Below are positions 36,074-47,105 of a stretch of DNA of 64,000 nt, in pieces. How positions within the stretch are numbered: position 1 is the stretch's first letter; each line of letters begins with the position of its first letter. Under the pieces are notes generated by a model. That model saw only the letters and a list, made by a program, of their open reading frames with translations, was not told the origin of the DNA and searched no databases. A program made the translations under genes and the position numbers. The stretch lies in NCBI GenBank assembly GCA_015345905.1, contig JADDTR010000004.1, forward strand, positions 930,001-994,000. Reading direction: 5' to 3'. Source of the DNA: Aotearoamyces nothofagi. Taxonomy: Eukaryota; Ascomycota; Leotiomycetes; Leotiales; Tympanidaceae.

Positions 36074-36756
36074 AGGCCAGGGCCCGCTTAGAGATCAGGA
36101 GCCCGTCGGAAGTTTATATACTTAGAGAGGCCTGCCAGAGCCGTTTTGCTGGGAGCTGTTACTCGTGGAGTAGTCATAGCATTCGAGGGGACCGTGTTTC
36201 ATAGAACCTGCGGACTGTATATACAACCATACCATATAATGAGGGATAATGAGCAATTCCAAAATTTATCTAGTTGAGATTCTTCTATACCTCCTGGCCG
36301 TCCTACCTACCATATGGACAGGACAGGACACATTACCTAGCCGTCTCACGTATCTAGAATCACGCAGTGCGTCTTGCTACACCCATTGGATCCCGTCACG
36401 CCCAATGCAGCCTACCGAGGCGAGCACGCTGGCAACAGTCGAGCTTCTCACGCCGCGGCACCTCCTCTGTCTCGAAAAGCACGTCACTCTATATGAACTT
36501 CAGGGCCTGAACGCGAGCATGTGAACGTTGAATCATTTGATAAATAAACATCCCGTCTTGAGACTCGGGTTTTTCTATTCTGCATGCAGGTGCTTGGTCC
36601 AAGCGTATATATATATATAGTAGGTAGTAAACAATTAAACAAGAAACAGCCGTCGAAGAAAGGAACAAAGAGAAGAAAAGGAAAAAAAAAAAAAAAAAAC
36701 CACCCAGCTCTCTCCTTTGCCGAGAGCAAGAAACAACCAAAAAAAAAATTAAACAT
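36074..36756. other. convergent intergenic, no gene seen
   Basis: This region contains a short TA-repeat near 36607-36620 and a poly-A run near 36680-36700. No gene. Confidence 0.55.
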
Positions 36757-38467
36757 CTACAAGTGTCCCCTGAGCCGGATCTCCAGATACCGCAGCGGGA
36801 TGTACAAGAGGGAGGTGACGCAGAAGGCCATCTCGAACCCGATGTCGCCCGTCTTCTCGGCGATGGGCCCGATGTACCAGTTCTCGTACATGCAAGGCAC
36901 GACCAGCCCGAACGAGGCGAAGCTGGCGACGAGGGCCGCGGCGCCCGAGGGGAGCTCGCTGGCGATGTTCCAGCTCGAGTGCCTGTACGAGGAGAAGTCC
37001 TTGTTGCGGAACACGACGTGCTCCATGAGGACCGCGGCGATGAAGGCCCCCGACCAGTATCCGATGAAGCCGATGAAGTTCTCGAGGGAATCGAAGAAGG
37101 ACACGGCCGCCTTGATGCTGACCGGGATGACCACGGCCGTGACGGCGATGGCGAACAGGGCTCGGGGAACCCGGGTGAGGACTGGGAGTAGCATCTGGAT
37201 GTTCAGGGATACAGAGTAGAGCGAGGCGCTGGTGTTGCCAAGAGGCGACATGGCGAGCAGGAAGACAACGAACTTGCCGAAGCCACCTGCGGACTCAAGC
37301 ATGGCCGCGAGCACTCCGCCGACGGATTCGCTTTCATATCCGGCTGTCCATGAAGGCACGTTCCCGACTGCTCCCCCGATTGCGGCACCGAGAACCAGTA
37401 GAAGCACCGAGGGTATTAATATTCCAGCATATGTATACCAGAAAATGCGCCATCTGGTCGTGGTTAGAAGGTGGACTGCATATGCAACATTGCGACGAGA
37501 ACTTACGAGGACACCTCAGGGCGCATATATGTTGAAAAGTCTGCTGCGAGACCGGTGTATGGAAGGAAGAACCCAGCAATCAGGGCGCCAAAAGAGATGA
37601 CTGTACTGGCTTCTGCCGGGATAGTCTCGACTTGCTGGCTCAGATGTTTCCCTCCACAGCCTGTTGCAATGAGGATGGCGATAAAAGCGGGTATCCAACT
37701 CCAGCGTTCAAAGTAGTGGATGATCTTGAAACCACAGAAGGATAGCAAAAGTGTGAGGATACCAAGCACCACGATGCCGACGTTAACACTCAGGTTTCCA
37801 TCACTTATTGCGGACAGTGTTTGTCCTCCAATGATACATCCGATCAATATAAATCCAGTGACGGTGGCCATATTCAGTAAGACCGGGATGTAGATGCCGT
37901 ATAATCTGCTCGGCGGTTAGTAGGTGTCCAGTACACATTTTCAAGGAAGAAGTCACTCACCCGAATGTAAATCGTGCCTGGATCAATTGTCGAAGTCCAG
38001 TCTTGGGACCAAAGGTACAGAAGTACGCCACTGGCACGATGGTGAGGGCAGAGAAGAATAGGATAACCAGAGACGCATCCCGCAGGCTGAGGCCGTAGGA
38101 AAAGGTCCCAACCATCCCAGTAGAGAGCCTAGCATAGTATTAGCAACCCTCATCCATCTTACGGGCAAGCAATCGGAAGCACGTACGGAAGAGTGTTGAT
38201 ACTCATCGCCAGCCACATGGAGAAAACGTTGATGTAGCGAGAGTTCGTCCTCTCCTCCACAGGGATCGGGAGAATGCCTCGGATCTCGACGCCCCAGTGC
38301 GACAGCCTCCTCCAGAAGGCCCTGGCCCTGCGAGGCAGGATCTCCCTCTCCGACGGCGACTCGGCGGCGAGGTCGACGACATCGGGGACCGCGAGGATCC
38401 CCTTCTCGGCGTCGACGACAGACTCGGCGCTCCTCTTGCCAGAGGCGGTCTCGGGGGCAGAATGCAT
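36757..38467 (-). CDS. NCS1-family nucleobase permease (Fcy2-like)
   Basis: Exons on the minus strand are 38187-38467, 37961-38128, 37507-37905 and 36757-37453, giving 514 residues with all phases consistent. The hydrophilic N-terminus ends in RLSHWGVEIRGILPIPVEER, the hallmark start of fungal purine-cytosine permeases. Next come NVFSMWLAMSINTLPLSTGM, FGPKTGLRQLIQARFTFG, and TGLAADFSTYMRPEVSSWRIFWYTY. About twelve TM helices can be counted. These plasma-membrane symporters take up cytosine, purines or related N-heterocycles with H+. The specific substrate here is not readable. Its presence next to an isochorismatase-fold amidohydrolase suggests uptake and degradation of an N-containing compound (inference). 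Confidence 0.93.
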
Positions 38468-39476
38468 GGCGGCGAGGTGGTGATGCAGCAGTCAGACAGA
38501 CGGACACCGTGGCGCGCTGCTTGTGGTTGTGACGGGAGGAGATGCCAGGCTCTGATGCTCGGGGCTGGGGAGCATCTTTCATAGAGTCATACACCGGCCT
38601 GGGCTTTCGCCTAGCCGGTCTAGTGACGCTGGCCGTCTCCGCAAAAAAATAGAGATAATCGGTAATCGGCCATATCTTATCTCTGCTGAGGGCGCGCACC
38701 GGGGATGCCGAACGGCAAACGGCCCCCTTCGACAGCTATCTCGACGTTTATACATCTCGACGCCGTCCTCCTGCGGCCGCGCCGGCCAATCGCCGCATGG
38801 CCATTGATAAGATAATGATCCGAGATCGCGATGTGTCAAGCGTCCAGGGGAGGAAGTCCAGGTTGCCCAGGATTGCGCTCCACTGCCGGCCGGCTCCTGC
38901 CTGCCGGGACTCTGCGCCGCGCCCCCAATCTCGCTTACCTGATGGCATCACGTGCGCTCGAGGAAAGATAAACTACTGCCGGGTTGCTTATATTGTGGGC
39001 TCGTATTGTGGAGCAGATGGTAGTCTGTTCACCCATTCTTAGCAGCTACAGTTTCTGCCCCTACCCGGCCTCTTATCACTCTCCGACGGGAGAGTTTGCT
39101 TGTCTAGGATGCGGCAATCTTCCCCACCTGTTCGACCTAGATGTTGGCTTATAACATAATGACACGATGTTATGAGAATTGAAAGCATTTGGAAGCGTGT
39201 AGATAAGCCTTTTTGGTGCTGGAAAGGCTGCGATGATTTGTTTAGTGTTGTCTCTAGATATTCCTATCTATAGCCTCTATAGGTCTAGTTACTACAAGTC
39301 TCGAATGTGAAAGTGAGAGCTTTTCTACATTTGATGATCGGATTAGCTCATATAAACAACACTTATTACAACAATAATGTACAAAGCCGGCACTGAGTGT
39401 TTTTGTAACGTGTTCCACAGTCTATCTGGTCCAAGGACAACAAGAACAAGGTTTCGTAATCATTAATCTTGACGTT
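38468..39476. other. intergenic, no gene seen
   Basis: This contains the promoter of the permease and the 3' region of the amidohydrolase (both minus strand). GC-rich up to about 38960, then AT-rich. Confidence 0.5.
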
Positions 39477-40203
39477 TCATTGCCACCCAGCCTTCAGTTT
39501 CTCCACAGCCTCCTCCTCGGCCACCACATCCGCATACTTGGCGTTCAGATCAAACAGATTCGAGTTTTGGATCTCTGGAGATCTGTCTCCGCAAGCCGAA
39601 CCCACAACCTGTAAGATCCTGTCAATAACAAGCACACGCGTCCAGCTAAAACGACCGACTTACCATGGGACGAAATCCATGCTGCATAGCATCCAGCGTC
39701 GTAGCCCTCACACAGCCACTCGTACTCACTCCACAGATGACCAACGTGTCGACATTCAGGACCTGAAGTTCCGACGCCAGCGACGTGCCGAAGAAGGCAC
39801 TCGCATACTTCTTCACGACGAGCGTGTCCGCATCACGCGGCTCCAAGCCGTCCACCCAGGCAGCGAGGCCCCTGCCATCGCCCTTCTGCCACACGTTCAG
39901 CACCTTGGCCTTCTTCCAGAACAGGCCGGCGTCAGCCATCTCGGGATGCGTGTACTCGACCGTGCTCCAGACGACGGGCACGTGGCCGGCGCGCGCGGCA
40001 GCCAGCAGGCGGCGCATGGAATCGGGAGATGCGGCGGCGTTCGGGTTCGCGCTGATATCGAGGGGCGAGCCGGCGGTCCAGTAGGCGGTGCAGACGTCAA
40101 TGAGGATGAGGGCCGGCCGCGAGCCCCATCCCATCTTGTTCGCGAAGCCTGAGCTTTGGTAGCTCGACGAGGCGGGGTGGGTTTCGTGGGCGAGCGCAGA
40201 CAT
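39477..40203 (-). CDS. isochorismatase-fold cysteine hydrolase (amidohydrolase type)
   Basis: Exons on the minus strand are 39664-40203 and 39477-39608, giving 223 residues. The catalytic triad of the family is visible: Asp36 in ALILIDVCTAYW, a Lys at 131-132 in LVVKKYASAFFGT and Cys164 in VSTSGCVRATTLDAM. The spacing resembles N-carbamoylsarcosine amidohydrolase rather than isochorismatase proper. Such enzymes hydrolyse C-N bonds (nicotinamide, carbamoylsarcosine, ureidoacrylate). It is cytosolic, without a signal peptide. It lies downstream of the NCS1 permease on the same strand, 1.0 kb away, which would fit uptake and breakdown of an N-heterocycle; the substrate is not proven. Confidence 0.93.
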
Positions 40204-41440
40204 GGTGGAGGTGTGACGGCGGAGGCGGAGGCGGGCTATATGGGAGAAGATGGCATCGTAGGAAGATTCGTCTACTGTGGGGATATAAAAGCAGTTGACT
40301 TACATATACCGCTGCGATGCTCTGTGGTTACCTTATCATCGCTAGCCGCATCGAATACTTCCCCATGCTCAGGGAGGGGATGGGATGGGACGAAACAGAA
40401 ACCGGCCGGCAAATTGGTGGGGAGGGCTACCGAGTGGCCCAGGCCACAGGCCTCAGGCACGGATAACAGCATGAGGGTGACCTCATACCCGATAAGGAAG
40501 CGAGAGGGCTGATCGTCAGCGATAGCGCACCTCCGGGCGATAAGATACCGCCCGCGTGGTCGTGCAGCTGCCCTGGCCTTGAGAAAGTCAACAATGGGTA
40601 GAGTTGTCTTGGCAGATTCCCGCCAAGTCTTGTGCCAAGTCCACTACGACGGGTACATCAAACCCTCAATCGCCTTGCGAACTCGCATTCGGTAATACCT
40701 GACGTGTTGCTGTATCGTTGCAGAAATCTTCTCGCAGGTGCTGTAGACATGCCCACGACAAACATCGCTGCAAGCAAGTCTAGTGAACGCAACTCGCCCG
40801 CATACGTTCGACGGGCTCAGCTGAGCGGCCAGAAGGTGGCGATTATAGGTAGGGGGGCGCTATTACCGCATACGGCAAAGAAATGTTCGCCGTAAAAAAA
40901 CAACTCGAGCCCGTTGAGACTCAGATGTTACCTGGTGCCCGATGTCCAGCAGGACTGTCAAGTAAATGCTGGCCGACGAGGAATTCGTCTCTTTGCCTAC
41001 TCGTCGTTCGCAGGGTTCTATACTATGTATGCGTGTGTGTTTCGCGATTCATCTCTGGCGATAACCCAAAATGATAAATGCCATGTTCCGGGTTTTAAGA
41101 TTCATAATTAGGGGGGAGTTGGACGTGGGATGACGGAATGGCGACGAAGGAGGCGCTGGGTATACATACCAATGCGGCCTGGATAGTAGCAGTATGTTGG
41201 CAACATGTTGGCAACACGTAGTAGTATAGTATTCGCATATGCAGTATTATTCGGAAGAATATATTCGGTAGAACAGTTGCGCCTCAGCTGATATGGCAAC
41301 ATTCAGCGATCCGAAGAAGGGCGATTCTGTGGCAACTCCTACACCAGATAGTACAGTCAGTACCTTTGCAGCCTCAGGTACATACCGAAGTCTACCAAGG
41401 TCCTGTCCCGCGGGACGAGCAGGAAGAGAAAAGGAGAAGG

Positions 41441-41491
41441 ATACCATACCTACTATAGTATACAGACCGTATACTATAGGAGGTATGGTAT
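41441..41491. repeat. 23-bp inverted repeat with 5-base loop
   Basis: Arm 41441-41463 (ATACCATACCTACTATAGTA and three more bases) is the reverse complement of 41469-41491 with one mismatch; the loop is AGACC. Confidence 0.88.
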
Positions 41492-41496
41492 GTATG

Positions 41497-41557
41497 CTCT
41501 CCTCTGCCTCTGTATCCCCGTATATATGTATACTCTCCTCTGCCTCTGTATCCCCGT
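41497..41557. repeat. 25-bp direct repeat, 36-bp period
   Basis: CTCTCCTCTGCCTCTGTATC and five further bases occur at 41497-41521 and 41533-41557 without mismatch, right after the hairpin. Confidence 0.9.
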
Positions 41558-42202
41558 CCACTCTGCATCCCCCATCTCAGCACCGAGGAGTGTGTTCCAT
41601 GCGTCGTAGGGATTCCTCGTACCGCCGTCGCAACAGAGGACGACGACGGGGCAGTAGGGATCCGATCCAGAGGACCGATCAAAAATAGGTCGCGTGCCCC
41701 CCCGACCGAAACGATATTGCCGATCCTGAGGTGTTCAGAGAGGGAGGAGGAAGAGGCCGCGTGCCCCCGAGACGAGACAAGACAAGACAGGAAGGAATAC
41801 TGTAAGTAATATTACCATCACAGCGCACCCATGCCTGCTGGGAGCGGATCCAGGGAGCGGAACAGGCGGTGCTTTGAATACCACGGTATCTCGTACTGGC
41901 TGTACCTGGGTGTACTGTGTACTGTACCTGGCGTAGCTGCGGTGCAGTACAACCAACAGCAGGATACGGCAATGTGACGAGATGCACAGTAATCCTGCTG
42001 TACATAGCATAGCGGAGGAGGAGAAGCAGGTGCGTGTCGGGGGATAATCCCTCCCCTCGCAGCACGGCACGCAGGAGATTAGGGGGATTTAAGACAGGGC
42101 ACGCCCACGCCCACGCACACGCCCGGGCCCTTCGAGCGGACCGCTTTTTCGCAGCTTTTCGCAGCTTTTCGCATGCAGCCGGGCCGGCCGCGTGTTCAGT
42201 TC

Positions 42203-42239
42203 CATCGCTCGATCGCTCGATCGCTCGATCGCTCAATCG
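42203..42239. repeat. GATCGCTC octamer tandem repeat
   Basis: Four nearly perfect units read directly. Confidence 0.88.
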
Positions 42240-42995
42240 TGCATTCCCCTGGTATCTCGTCTCGCTGGGCAGGATTGAGGATTGCAGCACAGCACAGTAC
42301 AGTACAGTACTGTAGCACTGTAGGAGGGGTGTAGACGCTGTAGACGCTGTAGACGCTGTGTGGGCGTGCATAGAGGGTATAGATAGATAGATGCAATGCA
42401 ATGCTGCGATGCGACCGTGCTGGGCAGTTGCTGGACAGCTTACGAGTCGCTGCACTGGCGCCCTGGCACCGCACTGCACCCTGGGCGCCCTCGTCATGAG
42501 CAAAGCGGCAAACAAACAACGCCAGCCGCGTACCTCGCACGCTGCACCCACTAAAATACACTGCACGGCAGAGCACAGCAGAGCACAGCAGAGCACAGCT
42601 ACACCGCCCGGAGAGTACAGTCCAGTCCTGTACGCACACGCTGACGGCCCCTGGGGCTTCTATCCCACCCCATCCAGGCTCTGTCTACAGCGCCAGGACA
42701 CAGCACGACAGCACGACAGCACGACAGCAGCACAGCCAGATGCAGCCGCGTCCGTCCGCCCCGGCGCCATGAGCTGGTCCGGGCGGGCGAGCAAGCCCGC
42801 GCTTCCTGCTGGTGGCTTGATGCCCAGCCGGCTCCTCGCGCTGGGCCGTGAGGCTGCTTCCGTCGATGTGCTGGGGGCTGCTGGGGCTGCTGGGCTGTGG
42901 GCTGCTGGGCACGCTGGGCACGCCGCTGGCACGCTGGCACGCTGGCACGCTGGCCCGCTGGGCTACTGCGCGGTACCTGCCAGAACCACATGCGC

Positions 42996-43054
42996 CCGCC
43001 CTACACAGCACAGTACACAGCACAGTACACTACACTACACTACACTACACTACA
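42996..43054. repeat. CACAGTA / ACTAC simple repeat tract
   Basis: Two CACAGCACAGTA units are followed by six TACAC units. Confidence 0.85.
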
Positions 43055-43392
43055 CCGCCACGCCACGCCACGCCAGCGCCCGTCCGCCGCCCCCCGGCTG
43101 CTCAGCGATCCTCCTGGTCCCTCCTGATCGATCCTGATCCTCCTCGCCCGGCCCCTCCCCTCCCCCCCCCTCCCTCTGGAGCTGGGCTGCGTCAGCTCCC
43201 GCGGCTTTGCTGCCAGGCCCGCTGGCCATTAATGATGCTGCTTCTCCACAGGCCCATCCATCCCCATCCAACTGGCTCTGCCTCTGCGTCTGCTCCGTCC
43301 ACGCTCACGCTCGGCGACTATATAGCCTTGCCGTGCTGCTGTCGCGTGCCGGCTTACCCTTTCCTGCTGTGCAAACCTCGTCGCCGTACTTT

Positions 43393-43498
43393 CTATATAC
43401 TTACATATACTTACATATACTTACTTATACTTACTTATACTCGCATATACTTACATATACACACACATACCTACCTACATACCTACCTACATACCTCC
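43393..43498. repeat. TATACTTACA tandem repeat passing into TACC repeats
   Basis: About seven decamers of the form ATATACTTAC, then ACAC and CTACCTACATAC units. It lies about 150-260 bases before the LicD start codon. Confidence 0.88.
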
Positions 43499-43654
43499 AT
43501 ACGCCTCTGCCGTGTTGGACATCTGTCAGGCAGCCTTCCTCATGTCCCTGTAATCATCGTCTCCCTCAATTATACTGCCTTTGTCTTTTTTTTTCTTTTT
43601 TTTTCTTCCTGTTTTGTTCAGCGGGCATCTATACCATAACCTCCTGCCTTCGTC

Positions 43655-44690
43655 ATGAGATTACATCTCCTCGGCCGCTCCCTCGCCCTGCTTTGTCTCG
43701 CGTCGACACTCCTCGCACACCCTGCGCCCCAGCCGGATGCCATCGTTCCTAGACGCAACGGTGGAGTGAGGTTAAATAATAAGTCTCACAAGTCGAGGCT
43801 GCCTTACGACAACCAAGGCCCCAAATATTTCAGTACGTTCTGCCCGCTCCGCTACCTTCTATCCCTAGATCCATCATGTGTGCATCATAGACGTGTATAC
43901 ATGGCGTTGGCCTCCGTCCACTGACCTCTCACAGATGAGCCGGGTGAGGGCCCGATCTATGGACATTATGACCTCCGCTACTACCATGGAAAACCCGTCG
44001 ACGACAAGGAGAGAATTCCGAGTCAGCGTCGTATGATCCGAAACTACCTCACGCAGTTCCGCACCCTTGGGATCGAGACCTGGATCGCGCACGGCACGTT
44101 GTTAGGCTGGTGGTGGAATGCCAAGGTCTTGCCGTGGGACGGCGACATCGACACTCAGGTCTGGGTCGAGTCGCTCACGGTCATGGCCCAGCAGTACAAC
44201 ATGACGACTTATGACTTCACGCAGATGGAGAAGAATGCGGCAGGCGAGGAAGTGGAGGTCAAAACGACATATCTACTCGATATAAATCCCAATTACCAGT
44301 ACCGCGATAGAGGAAACTGGATGAACGTCATCGATGCGCGCTGGATTGATATCAGCAACGGCCTATTCATTGACATCACAGGCCTCGCCGAACTCCGACC
44401 CGGCACATGGAGCTGCAAGAACTACCACGCATATAGTCTGGATGCCTTGACTCCAATGCGCGAGTCGTTTTTCGAGGGCGTGCCGGCACTAATTCCGCAC
44501 GACTACGAGAAGGTGCTTGAGAGCGAATACCACAAGGCGGCCTTGCTTCGAACCGAGTTTGAAGGGTATGTTCCCCCCCCGCCTTCTGATCCTGACTGCC
44601 GTGTACTGATTAGATGGCAGGCATCATTTCAACGTAAGGAAGCAACTATGGGTCAAAGATTCGGCAACTTGGACAAAGCATCATCCGTGA
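43655..44690 (+). CDS. LicD-family phosphotransferase, secretory pathway
   Basis: Exons are 43655-43832, 43935-44565 and 44621-44690, giving 292 residues. The N-terminus is a clear signal peptide (LGRSLALLCLASTLLAHPAP). The LicD core shows IETWIAHGTLLGWWWNAKVL and the acidic metal motif PWDGDIDTQVWVE, then NVIDARWIDISNGLFIDITG and a Cys/Tyr-rich YHAYSLDAL block. LicD/fukutin-like enzymes transfer phosphocholine, ribitol phosphate or, in yeast Mnn4-related proteins, mannosyl-phosphate to glycans, so a Golgi or cell-surface glycan role is expected. The last exon uses the CAG before 44621, giving GHHFNVRKQLWVKD and a stop. The gene is isolated behind a long repeat-rich upstream region. Confidence 0.9.
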
Positions 44691-45511
44691 TGCCGCTATT
44701 TGAGATTTTTTAAAAACTAAATCTCACGAGGCATGGGACACCAAGTATTCGTGAAACACTCGCTTCGACTTCTGCCATGTTCGGGCTCTCCGGGTGAGTC
44801 CTGCGCAGTTTGACAGGCCTGAGACCAGATATCCCTAGCACCATCACTCCCACTTTGGATGTAACCATCACTCCCACTTTGGATGTAAATAACCATCACT
44901 CCCACTTTGGATGTAAATCGATTTACATCCAAAGTGGGAGTGATGGTGCTAGGGATATCTGACGCCTAGAGAACCGCATTACCACATCCCATTAAAGGAC
45001 AACGACGACCTGTGAAAGGTATCTATCGCGAGTTGGAAACTGAGGAGTGGCAGGCGGTAATTAAACCGTGTCAAGAGAAGGCTTGACAGCGGATGTCTCG
45101 ATGGAAGGTGACGTGCGATGGAGAGGGCTATTGCTCAATATATGGGTGTAGTAGAATATTCTTGGTATGACTACAGCCGCATAGCTGGCTGCTCTAGCGT
45201 CCAGGATTAGAATGCAGGACGGGCTGGTAGCCAAGTCGAAGGGCTCTGTGAACACTACGTAGTGTTCGTGCTACGCAACCCCAGTGTCCGATCAAAAACA
45301 GAAAAAGCTCAAAAAATTCAAGATATCCTCAACACCTTATTCTATATTTACCTTGTATGCCGAAAGGATGACTACTTGACTACTCCTAATATAATTGGCC
45401 TCCCTCCATTGCATAGAGGAGGGCGCATAGATTTACAACTCGGCTACACGGGTATTTTCGTATACAACACATTTCTCACACCGCACTGCACTGCACTGCA
45501 CCGCTGCGGCC
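44691..45511. other. convergent intergenic with palindromic repeat
   Basis: The 3' regions of the LicD and thioesterase genes. It contains the palindrome and triplicated repeat listed separately. No gene. Confidence 0.55.
44827..44960. repeat. perfect 54-bp palindrome inside 38-bp inverted repeats, with triplicated 24-mer
   Basis: The outer arms 44827-44864 and 44923-44960 are perfect reverse complements (38 bases, starting AGATATCCCTAGCACC). The 24-mer CCATCACTCCCACTTTGGAT plus GTAA occurs in direct orientation at 44841-44864, 44865-44888 and 44893-44916. The third copy forms a perfect palindrome with the right arm at 44893-44946, centred on ATCGAT at 44919/44920, with no spacer. Confidence 0.95.
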
Positions 45512-47105
45512 CTACTGCATCACGCTCTCCTCCGGGGCCGCACTCGCAATGGACCTCTGCGACTGCAGCACCGTGGCGACGCGGCGCGCCCTCCTCCTCG
45601 CGTCGAGGTACACCATGAACTGCGAGTAGGACTGCGGGACGATGACGAGGTCGCCTTGGATTTCGAAGGTGTAGTTGAACTGGCCCGTCGGGTTCGTCTC
45701 GCCGTGCTCGATGTTGCGCACCTTGGAGTCGACGCGGACCTGGATGCGCGTCTTGGCCGCGGGCGAGGCCCTGCGCTCGCCCGACGCGGCGACGAGCGGC
45801 GAGTCGGTGTAGGCCACCGTGGCGGTCAGGTACAGCACGCTGCCGACCGGCACGGGGTTCTCAAAGGTCGACGGGTCCAGGGCGACGAAGCGCGGCCGCG
45901 CGTGCGAGACGGCCGAGGCGCAGGTGAAGGCGAGCTCGAAGGTCGTCTTGAGCAGGAAGCCGCCGAAGATCATGAAGTTGTGCCGGTTGCGGTATTGCGG
46001 CTGCATGATCTGCACCGACTGGATCCGCGTCGCCGCCATGTATAACGCGTTGTCGGGCTTCCTGGCGGCCGTGTTGGGGTCTTGTCTCTGTCGTCAGAGG
46101 GAGTGCTGTGGCGGTTTTCTAGGAGATAGGGTTGGAATTATTTGGAATTACGCACCGTGATAATCTAGCTCTCGTAGCCAGAGCGCATGGATGAGATCAG
46201 ACTCCTCGTCGTTGGGGGTTTGCTTCAGGAGCGCCGTCTTTGACATGCTCTTCTTGAGATTGTAGTTCTCTTGGCCCTGGGCGAAGAGACGACGCTCTTC
46301 TGCAGTCACGGCCTTTAAAGGGGCTATTGGTACAGGCTTCTTGGTGGCCGGGTCCAGGGACACCTATTGTACTTTGATAAGCAGGGGGGCTACGAATTAT
46401 ATAGAATAAAAACTTACCATGGTAAAGGCGCAAGTCAGCAGTACATCCTCCTCTTTGACCTTCTGGCCCTTCTCTGGGGCTTTTGCTACCTGCAGTGAGA
46501 CCTCCATACTACTTCTCCCAGTAGCAAAGGTAACCTGCCCACTCAGTTCCAAGTCGCATATACTACTCAACGAAGACTTGAGAGTGATCCGGTCCACAGC
46601 TGCAGTTACTGTCATTACCGAATCGCCGGTATGCTTATACGCGACAACGCCCGCCAGGGCATCCAAGTCCATGAAGATGGTGCCCAACCTAATATGCCCC
46701 GAAGAATTGATATACGAATCCAAAAGCCACGGATCCCGCGCCAGAGGCAGGAGCTATCAATCAAACATATCATCAGTCCAGGGCCTCAACACGAACAACA
46801 GCCTGCTACGGTTTACTGACCACACGATGGTAGCTGTCGGACATTGTTTTCGGCGTGAGGTCCGGCTTTGGGGCTGGGTTTGGCCCCGAGGCTGGCGATG
46901 CGGGCGTGCCGGCTTCGTTTTCTTCTTGTTGCTTTCTAAAGGCCTCTATGAATGGGGTGCGGGTTCGCATGGCTGTCAACTCTTGGTAGACACCATCGGT
47001 CATACAGGGCGAGCGGACTGAAAAACATCTACGCTGGCGCTGGATAGGCCGCAATATGGCTCGAACGAAAGTGAGACGGGGTAAAGACCCCAATTTACTC
47101 GCCAT
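45512..47105 (-). CDS. mitochondrial acyl-CoA thioesterase, double hotdog (ACOT9-like)
   Basis: Exons on the minus strand are 46821-47105, 46418-46753, 46156-46363 and 45512-46080, giving 465 residues. The N-terminus is Arg-rich without acidic residues (LPRLTFVRAILRPIQRQRRC), a likely mitochondrial presequence. The first hotdog domain has DPWLLDSYINSSGHIRLGTI, followed by FMDLDALAGVVAYKH. The second has MQPQYRNRHNFMIFGGFLLK and VPVGSVLYLTATVAYTD. This pairing matches the ACOT9/BFIT-like fungal thioester hydrolases, which release CoA from acyl-CoAs. The first intron uses the less common donor GTCAGT. Family assignment is firm; chain-length preference is unknown. Confidence 0.92.

Larger units (their letters stand above)
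40204..43654. other. 3.45-kb gene-poor region rich in simple repeats
   Basis: Long frames on both strands (up to about 300 codons) are translations of biased repeats: CAGCACGA, GATCGCTC, ACTAC and CTGTAGACG units. None has a domain. The right end, from about 43300, is CT-rich pyrimidine leader sequence as seen in front of fungal genes, and probably belongs to the LicD gene's 5' leader. Confidence 0.6.

Noticed and set aside
39469-40152. 227-codon plus-strand frame
   Set aside because: Antisense shadow of the isochorismatase-fold gene, whose catalytic motifs are on the minus strand.
41679-43639. Frames of 248-305 codons on both strands
   Set aside because: Cys/Ala/Ser-rich translations of CAG-, CTGT- and ACTAC-type repeats with no fungal protein character.
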